Assembly (NCBI RefSeq): GCF_021147775.1
Contig: NZ_JAGTPK010000001.1
Location: 62,001-126,000, forward strand
Direction of reading: 5' to 3'
Origin: Pseudomonas californiensis
GTDB taxonomy: Bacteria > Pseudomonadota > Gammaproteobacteria > Pseudomonadales > Pseudomonadaceae
DNA: 64,000 nt
The notes beneath the pieces were generated by a model that searched no databases, was not told the DNA's origin, and saw only the letters and a program-made list of their open reading frames with translations. A program made the position numbers and the translations under genes. This document shows, in pieces, positions 46,721-55,395 of the stretch (position 1 is its first letter; each line of letters begins with the position of its first letter).

Positions 46721-49306
46721 TCAAAACGGAAGGTCGAGATCCGGCGCAACTTTCTTGAGCTCGGTGTGGAACACGTCTTTGATACGCTGCAACTCGGCCT
46801 CGGTTTCGGCCTCGAAGCGTAGTACCAGTACCGGTGTTGTATTGGAAGCACGCACCAGGCCCCAACCCTTCGGATAGTCCACACGGACGCCGTCGATGCT
46901 GGTCAGCTTGGCGTCGCCCCACTGGGCGTCTTTTTCAAGGGCTTCGATGATGCTGAACTTGGTGACATCCGTCACCTTGATGTTGATTTCCGGCGTCGAA
47001 ATATCGTTCGGGAAGGTCTCGAACAGGTCTTCGGCGCTCTGTGATTCCTGGCTGAGGATTTCCAGCAGGCGCGCAGCGCTGTAAATGCCGTCGTCAAAGC
47101 CGAACCAGCGCTCTTTGAAGAAGATGTGGCCGCTCATTTCGCCAGCCAGCAGGGCGCCGCTTTTCTTCATTTCTTTCTTGATCAGAGAGTGGCCGGTCTT
47201 CCACATTACAGGGCGACCGCCGTGCTCGCTGATCAGCGGCGTCAGGCGACGGGTGCACTTCACGTCGAAGATGATATCGGCGCCAGGGTTGCGCTTGAGC
47301 ACGTCCAGCGCGAACAGCATCAGCAGGCGGTCCGGGTAGACCACGTTACCCTTGTTGGTCACGACACCGACACGGTCGCCGTCGCCGTCGAACGCCAGGC
47401 CCAGATCAGCGCCGGTTTCGTTGACCTTGGCGATCAGGTCCTGCAGGTTTTCGAGCTTGCCCGGATCCGGGTGGTGGTTCGGGAAGTTGCCGTCCACTTC
47501 AGCGAACAGCGAAATCACTTCACAGCCCAGGGCTTCGATCAGTTGCGGGGCAATCACGCCTGCCGCGCCGTTGCCGCAGTCGACCACGACCTTGAGTTTG
47601 CGGGCCATGACGATGTCGTCCTTGATCTGCTTGAAGTAGCGATCGAGGATGTTGACCTTGGTGATGCTGCCTTTTTGCGAGGTCAGGTTGTTGGTCTTGA
47701 TCCGCTCATGCAGTGCCTGGATCTGCTCGTTGGCGAGTGTATCGCCAGCGATCACGATCTTGAATCCGTTGTAGTCCTTGGGGTTGTGGCTGCCGGTCAG
47801 CATCACGCCGGTCTTGCCCGCCAGCACGTTCGCTGCGTAATACAGCGCAGGTGTCGGTACCAGGCCGACATCGCTGACGTGACAGCCGCTGTCGTGCAGG
47901 CCTTGAATCAATTGTTCTACCAGCTCTGGGCCGGAAAGACGGCCATCCCGGCCAACGCTGACGTTGGGTTCGTTCTGCGCCAGGCTTTCTGAACCAACGG
48001 CACGGCCGATCCAGTAAGCGGTCTCAGCGTTGAGGGTGTCCCCGACGACGCCGCGGATGTCGTAAGCGCGGAAGATGGTGTCAGGGAGTTGCGGTGCCAA
48101 GTGTGCTGGGCTGTTCATAGCGGTGGGATGCTCCGATCTCAGGAAATCCTGGTTTTCGTCGAGAAGGTCGATATCGAGAATGTCGGTATCTTGAAACAGC
48201 GGATCTGTCCAATCGGTGCGAGGTGCAGCGATGGAGGAAGAAGCGCTGCCCGTTGTCATGGTTGCACCGGTTTCCTTGCTCGCAGCCACTGCAGGTACTA
48301 CCTGCTGTTGGCTACGGAGCGAAACGCGGGCGAGGGCCTGAGCCAGACTGCCAAGGACTGGAAGGCTCAAACCAAAGGGTTTGACGGCTTTTCCGCCCGA
48401 GAGTTCTTGCAGCAGCTGATCCAGCTGACGAGCGTCGGCACAAACGCGACGCTGCAAGGCCCTCTCATTACGGTATAGACCTATCAAGACACCTGCTGCA
48501 GCGATGACTGCGGCGAGCAGGAAAAACAGGACCAAAGACGGCCCCTTGGCGCCAGCTCCGGGCGTAAATGCGAGTTTCCAGGCGGGATAACCAGTGTCGA
48601 ATAGATAAGGGGTAGTGCTTGCGGCCTCTCCGCGTTGGAGAAAGACCTGTTCCGGTCCGGTCCCGAACTGCTGGCTCAAGACGATCCGGCCGTTTTCCGC
48701 GGGCATGGCCGGCAGGGCGTTGAGCAGGCGCTGCGGCTCGAAGGCCAGCAGCAAAGTACCGATAACCGGTTGATCGGGCGCCGCGCGAACCGGTGCTGCA
48801 CTGTAGATCAGCCAGCGCTCACCGGTCTTGCGGGCTTCCGGGGCGACGGCCTCACCCTGTGCTGCCTTGTTGAGCATGTCCAACGTGGCGAACGTGATCG
48901 GCAATGAACCTTGCGGGTCGACGCTGGCAATACCGACTGGGTTCAGTCGCGCGCCCGCCAGGCTGTCCCAGCGGGTCAGGCGGCCTTGAGCGGCGCCAAG
49001 GGCAGACGGGTCGTTGCCTTGCAGCGCCTGCACCAACAGCGGATTCGAGGCGGCCGCCTGGGTGTCCGCGCTGATCTGTTTCAGCGCCAGATTGACCGCT
49101 GACGCCTGGCTGTTACCCCATGCCTGAATCAGTCTGTCCTGCTGATGAGGGCCATTCGACAAGCTGAACCAGACCACGGCCGCAGCGGCCAGCAGGCCCA
49201 GCGCTGCTGGAACAAGACCGGGGGAAATCGCCTTCAAGCTTGCGACCGGCATTGGGTATGCAGCGGCCAATGCCTGTGTTGACACGGTGTGATGACTGCC
49301 TTTCAA
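46721..49306 (-). CDS. algC: Phosphomannomutase/phosphoglucomutase AlgC with membrane sensor extension
   Basis: An 861-residue reading frame. The C-terminal 465 residues (from Met397, at 48118) are standard AlgC: FRAYDIRG, the phosphoserine loop MLTGSHNPKDYNG, the metal site DGDGDRVGVV and the sugar-binding GEMSGHIFFKERW. AlgC interconverts hexose 1- and 6-phosphates for alginate, LPS, Psl-type polysaccharide and rhamnolipid. The first 396 residues add a membrane span (about 30-48, LVPAALGLLAAAAVVWFSL), a periplasmic sensor-like domain, a second span (about 258-280, LVLFFLLAAVIAAAGVLIGLY) and a disordered linker. Internal initiation at Met397 could give a soluble form. Confidence 0.93.
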   Translation of the reverse strand: MKGSHHTVSTQALAAAYPMPVASLKAISPGLVPAALGLLAAAAVVWFSLSNGPHQQDRLIQAWGNSQASAVNLALKQISADTQAAASNPLLVQALQGNDPSALGAAQGRLTRWDSLAGARLNPVGIASVDPQGSLPITFATLDMLNKAAQGEAVAPEARKTGERWLIYSAAPVRAAPDQPVIGTLLLAFEPQRLLNALPAMPAENGRIVLSQQFGTGPEQVFLQRGEAASTTPYLFDTGYPAWKLAFTPGAGAKGPSLVLFFLLAAVIAAAGVLIGLYRNERALQRRVCADARQLDQLLQELSGGKAVKPFGLSLPVLGSLAQALARVSLRSQQQVVPAVAASKETGATMTTGSASSSIAAPRTDWTDPLFQDTDILDIDLLDENQDFLRSEHPTAMNSPAHLAPQLPDTIFRAYDIRGVVGDTLNAETAYWIGRAVGSESLAQNEPNVSVGRDGRLSGPELVEQLIQGLHDSGCHVSDVGLVPTPALYYAANVLAGKTGVMLTGSHNPKDYNGFKIVIAGDTLANEQIQALHERIKTNNLTSQKGSITKVNILDRYFKQIKDDIVMARKLKVVVDCGNGAAGVIAPQLIEALGCEVISLFAEVDGNFPNHHPDPGKLENLQDLIAKVNETGADLGLAFDGDGDRVGVVTNKGNVVYPDRLLMLFALDVLKRNPGADIIFDVKCTRRLTPLISEHGGRPVMWKTGHSLIKKEMKKSGALLAGEMSGHIFFKERWFGFDDGIYSAARLLEILSQESQSAEDLFETFPNDISTPEINIKVTDVTKFSIIEALEKDAQWGDAKLTSIDGVRVDYPKGWGLVRASNTTPVLVLRFEAETEAELQRIKDVFHTELKKVAPDLDLPF

Positions 49307-49356
49307 CGACCTCTCCCCACGATATGCCCCGAATCAACGTCAGCGCCCGCCAGTGA

Positions 49357-49812
49357 TCAATGGCTGCCGGAGTGACCAAAACCGCCCGTGCCACGCTGGC
49401 TCTCGTCGAACTCGTCAACCAGTTCGAAATGCGCCTGTACCACAGGCACCAGTACCAATTGAGCAATGCGTTCACCGACGGCGATCTTGAACGCAGTCTG
49501 GCCACGGTTCCAGCACGACACCATCAGCTCGCCCTGGTAATCCGAATCGATCAGGCCCACCAGATTGCCCAGCACTATGCCGTGCTTATGGCCCAGGCCG
49601 GAGCGTGGCAGGATCATCGCGGCAAGCCCCGGGTCGCCGATGTAGATCGACAGGCCGGTGGGGATCAGCAGTGTCTGACCGGGCTCAAGAACAGTGTCTT
49701 CCTTGAGCATGGCGCGCAGGTCAAGCCCCGCCGAGCCGACGGTGGCGTACGCCGGGAGCGGAAATTCGTTGCCAATGCGAGGGTCGAGGATCTTGGCTTG
49801 TAGAGCGTGCAT
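49357..49812 (-). CDS. dut: dUTP pyrophosphatase
   Basis: A 151-residue trimeric dUTPase with all five motifs: AGLDLRAML (1), [11 protein letters not shown] (2), [11 protein letters not shown] (3), [13 protein letters not shown] (4) and the C-terminal [10 protein letters not shown] (5). It removes dUTP and supplies dUMP. It is located between coaBC and algC on the same strand, the usual order. Confidence 0.97.
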   Translation of the reverse strand: MHALQAKILDPRIGNEFPLPAYATVGSAGLDLRAMLKEDTVLEPGQTLLIPTGLSIYIGDPGLAAMILPRSGLGHKHGIVLGNLVGLIDSDYQGELMVSCWNRGQTAFKIAVGERIAQLVLVPVVQAHFELVDEFDESQRGTGGFGHSGSH

Positions 49813-49818
49813 TCGTGA

Positions 49819-51027
49819 TTAAACCTGATTCATACGGTCGGCGATAAAGGTGATCAGCTGGCGGGCAATCTTGGCCTTGCTGGTCTGGGCAAAGAGCGTT
49901 GCATGCAACGCCCGGTCGATCACGCTGCAAGCGTTTTCTTCGCTGTTGAAACCGATGCTGGGGTTGGCCACATCGTTGGCGACGATCAGGTCGAGGTTCT
50001 TGTCCTTGAGCTTGCGTGCAGCATAGTCGAGAAGATGTTCGGTCTCGGCGGCAAAGCCGACACTGAAAGGGCGGTCCGGGCGAGTGGAAATCGTCGCCAG
50101 AATGTCTGGGTTGCGGACCATCTGCAGCAGCAGACCGTCACCGTTGGTGGGATCTTTCTTGAGTTTGTGTGGTGCGATGACTTCTGGGCGGTAGTCGGCG
50201 ACTGCGGCAGACGCGATGAACAGGTCGCACGGAATGGCCGCTTCACAGGCAGCAAGCATGTCGCGGGCACTGACAACGTCGATGCGCGAGACGCGATCAG
50301 GCGTCTGCAGGTTGACCGGGCCGGTAATCAGCGTGACGCGGGCACCAGCCTCCACAGCTGCTTCGGCGAGGGCAAAGCCCATCTTGCCCGAGCTGTGGTT
50401 GGTGATGTAGCGAACCGGGTCAATGTTTTCCTGGGTCGGGCCTGCGGTAATCAACACGTGTTTGCCGGTCAGGCTCAGGCGCTGAAAGCAGTCCGCAGCG
50501 CACTGGACCAGATCATTGGGTTCCAGCATGCGCCCAAAGCCCACGTCGCCACAGGCCTGGCTGCCGGATGCCGGGCCAAAGACCCTGAAGTCGCGGTCTT
50601 CCAGCAAGCGCGTGTTGGCTTGCACAGAAGCATCGCGCCACATCGCCTGATTCATGGCTGGCGCGATGGCTACGGTGGCGTCGGTGGCTAGCACGATGGT
50701 GGTCAGCAGGTCGTTTGCAATACCTTGGGCCAGACGTGCGATGAGGTCAGCTGTCGCAGGCGCGATCAGGATCAGGTCGGCCCATTTGGCCAGTTCGATA
50801 TGACCCATCGCCGCCTCGGCAGCCGGATCCAGAAGGTCCAGGTGCACAGGGTGGCCGGAGAGCGCTTGCATGGTCAGGGGGGTGATGAACTCAGCACCGC
50901 CACGGGTCATGACGACACGCACTTCCGCCCCTTGGTCGCGCAAACGACGAACAAGTTCGGCGCTCTTGTAGGCCGCGATGCCGCCGCCGACGCCCAGAAC
51001 GATGCGTTTTCGATACAGCCGCTGCAT
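49819..51027 (-). CDS. coaBC: Phosphopantothenoylcysteine decarboxylase/synthetase
   Basis: A 402-residue bifunctional CoA-synthesis enzyme. The N-terminal flavodoxin-like CoaC domain ([50 protein letters not shown]) decarboxylates phosphopantothenoylcysteine; the C-terminal CoaB domain ([41 protein letters not shown]) makes it from phosphopantothenate, Cys and CTP. It is divergent from radC and 6 nt upstream of dut. Confidence 0.97.
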   Translation of the reverse strand: MQRLYRKRIVLGVGGGIAAYKSAELVRRLRDQGAEVRVVMTRGGAEFITPLTMQALSGHPVHLDLLDPAAEAAMGHIELAKWADLILIAPATADLIARLAQGIANDLLTTIVLATDATVAIAPAMNQAMWRDASVQANTRLLEDRDFRVFGPASGSQACGDVGFGRMLEPNDLVQCAADCFQRLSLTGKHVLITAGPTQENIDPVRYITNHSSGKMGFALAEAAVEAGARVTLITGPVNLQTPDRVSRIDVVSARDMLAACEAAIPCDLFIASAAVADYRPEVIAPHKLKKDPTNGDGLLLQMVRNPDILATISTRPDRPFSVGFAAETEHLLDYAARKLKDKNLDLIVANDVANPSIGFNSEENACSVIDRALHATLFAQTSKAKIARQLITFIADRMNQV

Positions 51028-51162
51028 AGGCCTGCCTTTTGGTCAAAATGGATACGCGACGGCGATGACGCCTCCCCAGGCCAGATCGCCGCGCAAAAAA
51101 GATGGGCTAAGATAGCACAGCGACCGCACTGGAACAGCGGCGCCAAAACACATGGAGGTGCT

Positions 51163-51837
51163 ATGAGTATTCGCAGTTGGCCCGCGGCGGAACGCCCGCG
51201 TGAACGTTTGTTGGAGTTGGGTGCGCAAAGCCTTTCGGATGCCGAGTTGCTGGCCATCTTTTTACGCACCGGAGTGGCTGGAAAAAGTGCTGTAGACCTC
51301 TCGCGTCATCTCCTGAATCAATTCGGCGGGCTCAGACCGTTACTGGATGCTGACCTGGCTATGTTCACGTCGGAGCTGGGACTTGGCCCTGCAAAGTTCG
51401 CCCAATTGCAGGCAGTAATGGAGATGGCACGGCGGCACATGGCGGAGTCTCTGCGCCGCGACTCGGTCCTTGAAAACCCGGCGCAGGTACGCAGCTACCT
51501 CAAGGCACTGCTGCGCCATGAGCCGCACGAGGTGTTTGGCTGTCTGTTTCTGGACACCAAGCATCGAGTCCTGACCTTCGAGATACTGTTTCACGGCACG
51601 ATCAATGCGGCCTACGTGCATGCCCGCCAGGTGGTCAAGCGCGCCATGTTCCACAATGCCGCAAGCCTGATCCTTTGCCACAACCATCCTTCGGGGATTA
51701 CAGACCCCAGCCGCTCTGACATCGACCTGACCAAGCGTCTCAAGGAGGCGTTGCTGCTGGTCGATGTTCAGGTGCTGGACCACGTGATCATCGGCGACGG
51801 CGAGCCGCTGTCAATGGCAGAGCGCGGCCTGATGTAG
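51163..51837 (+). CDS. radC: RadC family JAB-domain protein
   Basis: A 224-residue protein starting at ATG 51163 (GGAGGTGCT before it). It has an N-terminal helix-hairpin-helix part ([25 protein letters not shown]) and a C-terminal JAB1/MPN metalloprotease-like domain with [14 protein letters not shown]. The [16 protein letters not shown] segment reads [30 protein letters not shown]. The historical DNA-repair role is doubtful. It lies divergently upstream of coaBC. Confidence 0.94.
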   Translation: MSIRSWPAAERPRERLLELGAQSLSDAELLAIFLRTGVAGKSAVDLSRHLLNQFGGLRPLLDADLAMFTSELGLGPAKFAQLQAVMEMARRHMAESLRRDSVLENPAQVRSYLKALLRHEPHEVFGCLFLDTKHRVLTFEILFHGTINAAYVHARQVVKRAMFHNAASLILCHNHPSGITDPSRSDIDLTKRLKEALLLVDVQVLDHVIIGDGEPLSMAERGLM

Positions 51838-51908
51838 CGCGCGTCAGCGCAAGCGTGCTCGTGAGATGGATCGGCGGCTGGTGCATCTCCAGCGGGTTTA
51901 TCAGCCTC

Positions 51909-51977
51909 TTCGTGAGCAAGCTCACTCCCACGAAAGAACCTCGTTTCACACCTCTGTGGGAGTGAGCTTGCGAATCG
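51909..51977. repeat. Inverted pair of REP elements (BIME)
   Basis: TTCGTGAGCAAGCTCACTCC (from 51909) and CTGTGGGAGTGAGCTTGCGA (from 51954) are two Pseudomonas REP units in opposite orientation about 20 nt apart. They lie between the convergent radC and substrate-binding-protein genes, where they can fold into a large cruciform or stabilise both mRNA ends. Confidence 0.82.
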
Positions 51978-51990
51978 GGCATGTTTCGGG

Positions 51991-53577
51991 CTACTTGACC
52001 TGCACTTTGTAGAAGTCCTGCCGGCCAAACGGGCTGACCTGATACCCCGTCACGTCCTTGCGTACCAGAGTTGCAGCGGTCGGGTGGGCGAGGGGGATCC
52101 ACAGTGCCTGTTGCTGGATCTGTGCCTGAGCTGCATGGTAGAGCTTGCTGCGCTCGGCCTGATTGCTGGTGGCTTTGCCATCGGCGATCAGTTTGTCCAG
52201 GGTCTTGTCGCAATAGCGGGCGAAGTTGGTGCCTGATTGCACTGCGGCGCAGGAGAACTGCGGCGTCAGAAAGTTATCCGGATCGCCGTTATCGCCTGCC
52301 CAGCCCATGAACAACAAGTCGTGCTCACCCGCCTTGGCGCGGCGAATCAGCTCGCCCCATTCGATGACCTTGATCTCTGCATCAATGCCGATCTGCTTGA
52401 GGTCAACCTGCAACAACTGCGCGCCCAGACTCGGGTTGGGGTTCAGCAGGCTGCCTGAAGGGCGTGTCCAAATGGTTGTCTTGAAGCCTTCCTTCACACC
52501 GGCCTTGGCCAGTAATGCCTTGGCTTTTTCGATATCACGAGGGTAGCCGGGCAGGTCCTTTGCGTAGCTCCAGGTGTTGGGCGGGTAAATACCGTTTGCC
52601 GTTTCGGCAGTGCCTTCAAAAACGGCTTTCAGGTAGTTGGCCTTGTCGAATGCCAGATTGATCGCCTGCCGAACTTCAGGTTTGTCGAACGGCGGGTGCT
52701 GGCTGTTGATCGCCACGAACGCGGTCATGAAGGCTTCGGTTTTCTCGACCTTGATGGAGGTGTCCTTGCTGGCCGCCTGGATATCCAGCGGCTTGGGCGA
52801 GAGGGCAATCTGGCATTCGTTCTGGCGGATCTTCTGCAAGCGCACGTTGGCGTCGGGAGTGATCGCGTATACCAGCGTGTCAATATCCGATTTGCCCGCG
52901 AAGTAGTCCTTGAACGCCTCGTAGCGTACGAAGGCGTCTTTCTGGAAGCGCTTGAACACGAAAGGTCCGGTGCCGATCGGCTGGCTGTTGAGTTTTTCCG
53001 GCGTGCCCGCTTTCAGGAGTTGCGCGGTGTACTCGGCCGAGTAGATCGAGGCAAAACCCATGCTCAGGGTGGCGAGGAAAGTCGAGTCCGCATGGCTGAG
53101 CGTAAATTTCACGGTGTGGGCATCGGGTGCGTCAATGGCCTTGATCAGTGCAGGCAACTGCATCGACTGCGCATGCGGGAAGCCGCTCTGGGCAATCTTG
53201 TGCCAAGGATTCTGCGGATCAAGCATGCGCTTGAAGCTGAACACGACATCGTCTGCGTTCAGCTCGCGGGTCGGCGTGAAATAATCGGTGGTGTGAAATT
53301 TCACGCCGGAACGCAGTTTGAAGCTGTACGTCAGGCCGTCCTCGGAGACGCTCCAGCTTTCGGCCAGGCTCGGCACCAGCTTGCCGCTCCGGGTGTCGAA
53401 GTCCACCAGGCGATTCATAAGCACATCGGCCGACGCATTGGTGGTCGTCAGGGAGTTATACTGCACGACATCGAAACCTTCAGGGCTGGCTTCTGTACAG
53501 ACCGCCAGGCTTGCAGCCTGAGCAGCAATCGGGAGCAGCAAGGGAACGAGCAAAAAGGGAAGTGCAGCAAGGCGCAT
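51991..53577 (-). CDS. Peptide ABC transporter substrate-binding protein (DppA-like, family 5)
   Basis: A 528-residue periplasmic protein starting at ATG 53577 (AGGAAT 7 nt upstream). The signal peptide is MRLAALPFLLVPLLLPIAAQA. Family-5 motifs: LVPSLAESWSVSEDGLTYSFKLRSGVKFH, ELNADDVVFSFKRMLDP, IGTGPFVFKRFQ and FMGWAGDNGDPDNFL. The mature Cys in LAVCTEASPEG and a partner are as in DppA. It binds dipeptides or related ligands (haem in some relatives). No permease or ATPase genes are adjacent, so it is a satellite binding protein of a dpp system elsewhere. Confidence 0.9.
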   Translation of the reverse strand: MRLAALPFLLVPLLLPIAAQAASLAVCTEASPEGFDVVQYNSLTTTNASADVLMNRLVDFDTRSGKLVPSLAESWSVSEDGLTYSFKLRSGVKFHTTDYFTPTRELNADDVVFSFKRMLDPQNPWHKIAQSGFPHAQSMQLPALIKAIDAPDAHTVKFTLSHADSTFLATLSMGFASIYSAEYTAQLLKAGTPEKLNSQPIGTGPFVFKRFQKDAFVRYEAFKDYFAGKSDIDTLVYAITPDANVRLQKIRQNECQIALSPKPLDIQAASKDTSIKVEKTEAFMTAFVAINSQHPPFDKPEVRQAINLAFDKANYLKAVFEGTAETANGIYPPNTWSYAKDLPGYPRDIEKAKALLAKAGVKEGFKTTIWTRPSGSLLNPNPSLGAQLLQVDLKQIGIDAEIKVIEWGELIRRAKAGEHDLLFMGWAGDNGDPDNFLTPQFSCAAVQSGTNFARYCDKTLDKLIADGKATSNQAERSKLYHAAQAQIQQQALWIPLAHPTAATLVRKDVTGYQVSPFGRQDFYKVQVK

Positions 53578-53940
53578 GGCGAAATTCCTGTTCAGAAAGG
53601 GCCCCATCTGCCGGTGCAGTCTGGTGAGGGACTTACCCTAGACCATGTGCTGGCGTAGAACAATCGCTACGGTGCGACGAGCGGTCGATTTGGCCGCGCC
53701 CCCGTGGCGCTTGATCCGGCTGTCAGGCAGGCAGCGTTCATTTGACCTAAAGAGCTTTGCCTGTTGTTGCTTTTGAGTGTTTCTGGTATAAAGCAGCGCT
53801 CTTTTCTAGGGGCCCGGTTCCTTCACTGTAGGTGTAGCCGGTAAGACCCTTAAAGAAACGCGGCGCCTGGCGCCAAATGACTGAGAGATTAAGCGGCCAA
53901 CCCATGCCGGGTTGGGCATGTGGTTTTAGAGGGCTGAGGC
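53578..53940 (+). promoter_or_regulatory. rpmB promoter and structured 5' leader
   Basis: A 363-nt gap between the divergent peptide-binding protein and rpmB. TTGTTG (53764-53769), 17-nt spacer, TATAAA (53787-53792) fits a sigma70 promoter, giving a leader of about 140 nt. The leader contains CCAACCC-atgcc-GGGTTGG (53897-53903 with 53909-53915), a 7-bp hairpin followed by GGTTTTAGAGG near the ribosome binding site, and a GGCGCCTGGCGCC dyad near 53862-53874. Ribosomal-protein feedback control is possible. Confidence 0.55.
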
Positions 53941-54174
53941 ATGTCGAGAGTATGTCAAGTTACCGGTAAGGGTCCGGTAACCGGGAATAACATTTCCCAC
54001 GCAAACAACAAAACCCGTCGTCGTTTCCTGCCAAACCTGCAGCATCACCGCTTCTGGGTTGAAGGCGAGAAGCGTTTTGTTCGTCTGCGCGTATCTGCTA
54101 AAGGCATGCGTATTATCGACAAGCGTGGCATTGAAGTTGTGCTCGCTGAACTGCGTCGCGACGGCAAAATTTAA
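53941..54174 (+). CDS. rpmB: Ribosomal protein L28
   Basis: A 77-residue basic protein, [33 protein letters not shown], which is L28. GAGGGCTGAGGC gives the ribosome binding site. It is the first gene of rpmB-rpmG, 11 nt from L33. The single Cys near the N-terminus is the usual residue, not the zinc-binding set of C+ variants. Confidence 0.98.
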
Positions 54175-54185
54175 GGGAGAGAATC

Positions 54186-54341
54186 ATGCGTGAATTGATC
54201 CGTTTGGTGTCGAGCGCTGGTACAGGCCATTTCTACACCACCGACAAGAACAAACGTACTACCCCGGATAAAATCGAAATCAAAAAATTCGATCCGGTTG
54301 TACGCAAGCACGTGATCTACAAAGAAGGCAAAATCAAGTAA
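54186..54341 (+). CDS. rpmG: Ribosomal protein L33
   Basis: A 51-residue protein [26 protein letters not shown]..., which is L33 without Cys pairs (zinc-independent type). GGGAGAGAATC precedes the start. It is too short to stand out in length-filtered gene calls. The operon ends at an intrinsic terminator 20 nt later. Confidence 0.98.
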
Positions 54342-54362
54342 TTGATTCTGTCTCCTACAAGG

Positions 54363-54394
54363 AAGCCCGCTTTGCAGCGGGCTTTTTTGTGCCT
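54363..54394 (+). terminator. rpmBG terminator (intrinsic)
   Basis: AAGCCCGCT-ttgc-AGCGGGCTT followed by a further T4: an 8-9 bp stem with a tetraloop directly after rpmG. Confidence 0.93.
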
Positions 54395-54443
54395 GCCCGG
54401 TTTTGAATCCGACCTTCATTATCTTGCAGTCTTGCAGAACAGA

Positions 54444-54480
54444 CAAAAAAACGCCCGGCGCACTGCGTCGGGCGTTTGTT
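54444..54480 (-). terminator. Terminator of the I78 inhibitor gene
   Basis: On the minus strand AAACGCCCGACGCA-gtg-CGCCGGGCGTTT is followed by a T7 run. It lies 23 nt past the stop of the small inhibitor gene. Confidence 0.85.
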
Positions 54481-54502
54481 TGAAAAGCAGCTATTCAAGC
54501 GA

Positions 54503-54706
54503 TCAGCCGAACTTGAATTCCGTGATGTTGCCAGCTTGATCGACCTTCACGTGGATTCGGTTGCGATCCATTTCACGGCTGGAAAAATCGGTTGGGCCGA
54601 TCACGCGTGTACGGCCGGTCAGTTCGGTAATGGTCGCCTTGATGGATGGCTCGTAGCGAGTGCCGACAAGGTGTTGCAGCGCTTGGGTGACTTCGTCGTT
54701 GGTCAT
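54503..54706 (-). CDS. I78 family peptidase inhibitor-like protein
   Basis: A 67-residue protein. ATG 54706 is preferred (AAGGA 8 nt upstream); an ATG two codons earlier is only 2 nt from the same site. The GRTRVIGPTDFSSREMDRNRIHVKVDQAGNI segment is the I78/Elafin-like bacterial inhibitor signature (G-P-x-D-x-x-x-R-E-x-x-x-x-R-I-x-V). No signal peptide is present, so any target would be cytosolic, or the annotation as inhibitor may not apply to this member. Confidence 0.82.
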   Translation of the reverse strand: MTNDEVTQALQHLVGTRYEPSIKATITELTGRTRVIGPTDFSSREMDRNRIHVKVDQAGNITEFKFG

Positions 54707-54787
54707 TTCCATAATCCTTTATGGTTGAGTGAGTGTCCTCACTGGACGCACTCAGGATCCCCTGTCAGGCGCTGCCCTGTGCGGTAG

Positions 54788-55156
54788 CTATTTACTCTGG
54801 TGCGCTTCGTACACCACATAAATCTTGCGACATGTTTCCAGCACCTCCCAGGTCCCTTTGAAGCCTGCTGGAATCACGAACCTGTCGCCTGCCCGCAGCG
54901 TCTTGGCGTTGCCCTGCTCGTCGCGCAGAACGCTGACGCCCTGCACGATCTCGCAGTATTCATGCTCGGTGTAGTTGACCAGCCACTGTCCTGGCTCTCC
55001 GATCCACACCCCCGCGCTCATATGGCCGCACGGGCTGTTGTAGTGGTTGTAGAGCGTTTGCGCCGGGTCGCCCTTGAACACCTTTTCTGGTGCCGGGCTG
55101 TAGTGCTCGGCTGCGGTGCTGGCTTCGCTGAAGTCGACGATACTTGCGATACTCAT
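54788..55156 (-). CDS. Cupin domain protein
   Basis: A 122-residue single-cupin protein starting MSIASIVDFSEASTAAEHYSPAPEKVFKGDPAQTLYNHY (ATG 55156, AGGGG upstream). The barrel motifs are VNYTEHEYCEIVQGVSVLRDEQG (metal-type His/Glu region) and LRAGDRFVIPAGFKGTWEVLET. It resembles cupin_3 (ethanolamine-utilisation/DUF861-like) proteins found beside polyamine or amino-acid catabolic genes. It is divergent from kauB, which supports a link to that pathway; the substrate is unknown. Confidence 0.85.
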   Translation of the reverse strand: MSIASIVDFSEASTAAEHYSPAPEKVFKGDPAQTLYNHYNSPCGHMSAGVWIGEPGQWLVNYTEHEYCEIVQGVSVLRDEQGNAKTLRAGDRFVIPAGFKGTWEVLETCRKIYVVYEAHQSK

Positions 55157-55395
55157 ACTGGCCCCTGATCGTGAATGTGCAGGTGATTGGACGAATGCCT
55201 GATGCAATAGTGCCCGAGTTGCTGATGGCGGGCGTTTAATAAAATCAACAAAAACGCGCCTTAATCGCTATTTGTGTCAAATATATTGGTTTTGGCAAGC
55301 GGCTGGTTTAGGGTATCGCCCTGTCCTGAAAAACTTCAGATAGTGTCTTTAATCAACTCTGACACATCGACACTCAACAAGAGGAGGCTATGCAC

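Noticed and set aside
55237..55320. Sigma54 promoter for kauB
   Set aside because: TGGCAAG-rich sequence near 55291 lacks the GC at the -12 position with correct spacing.
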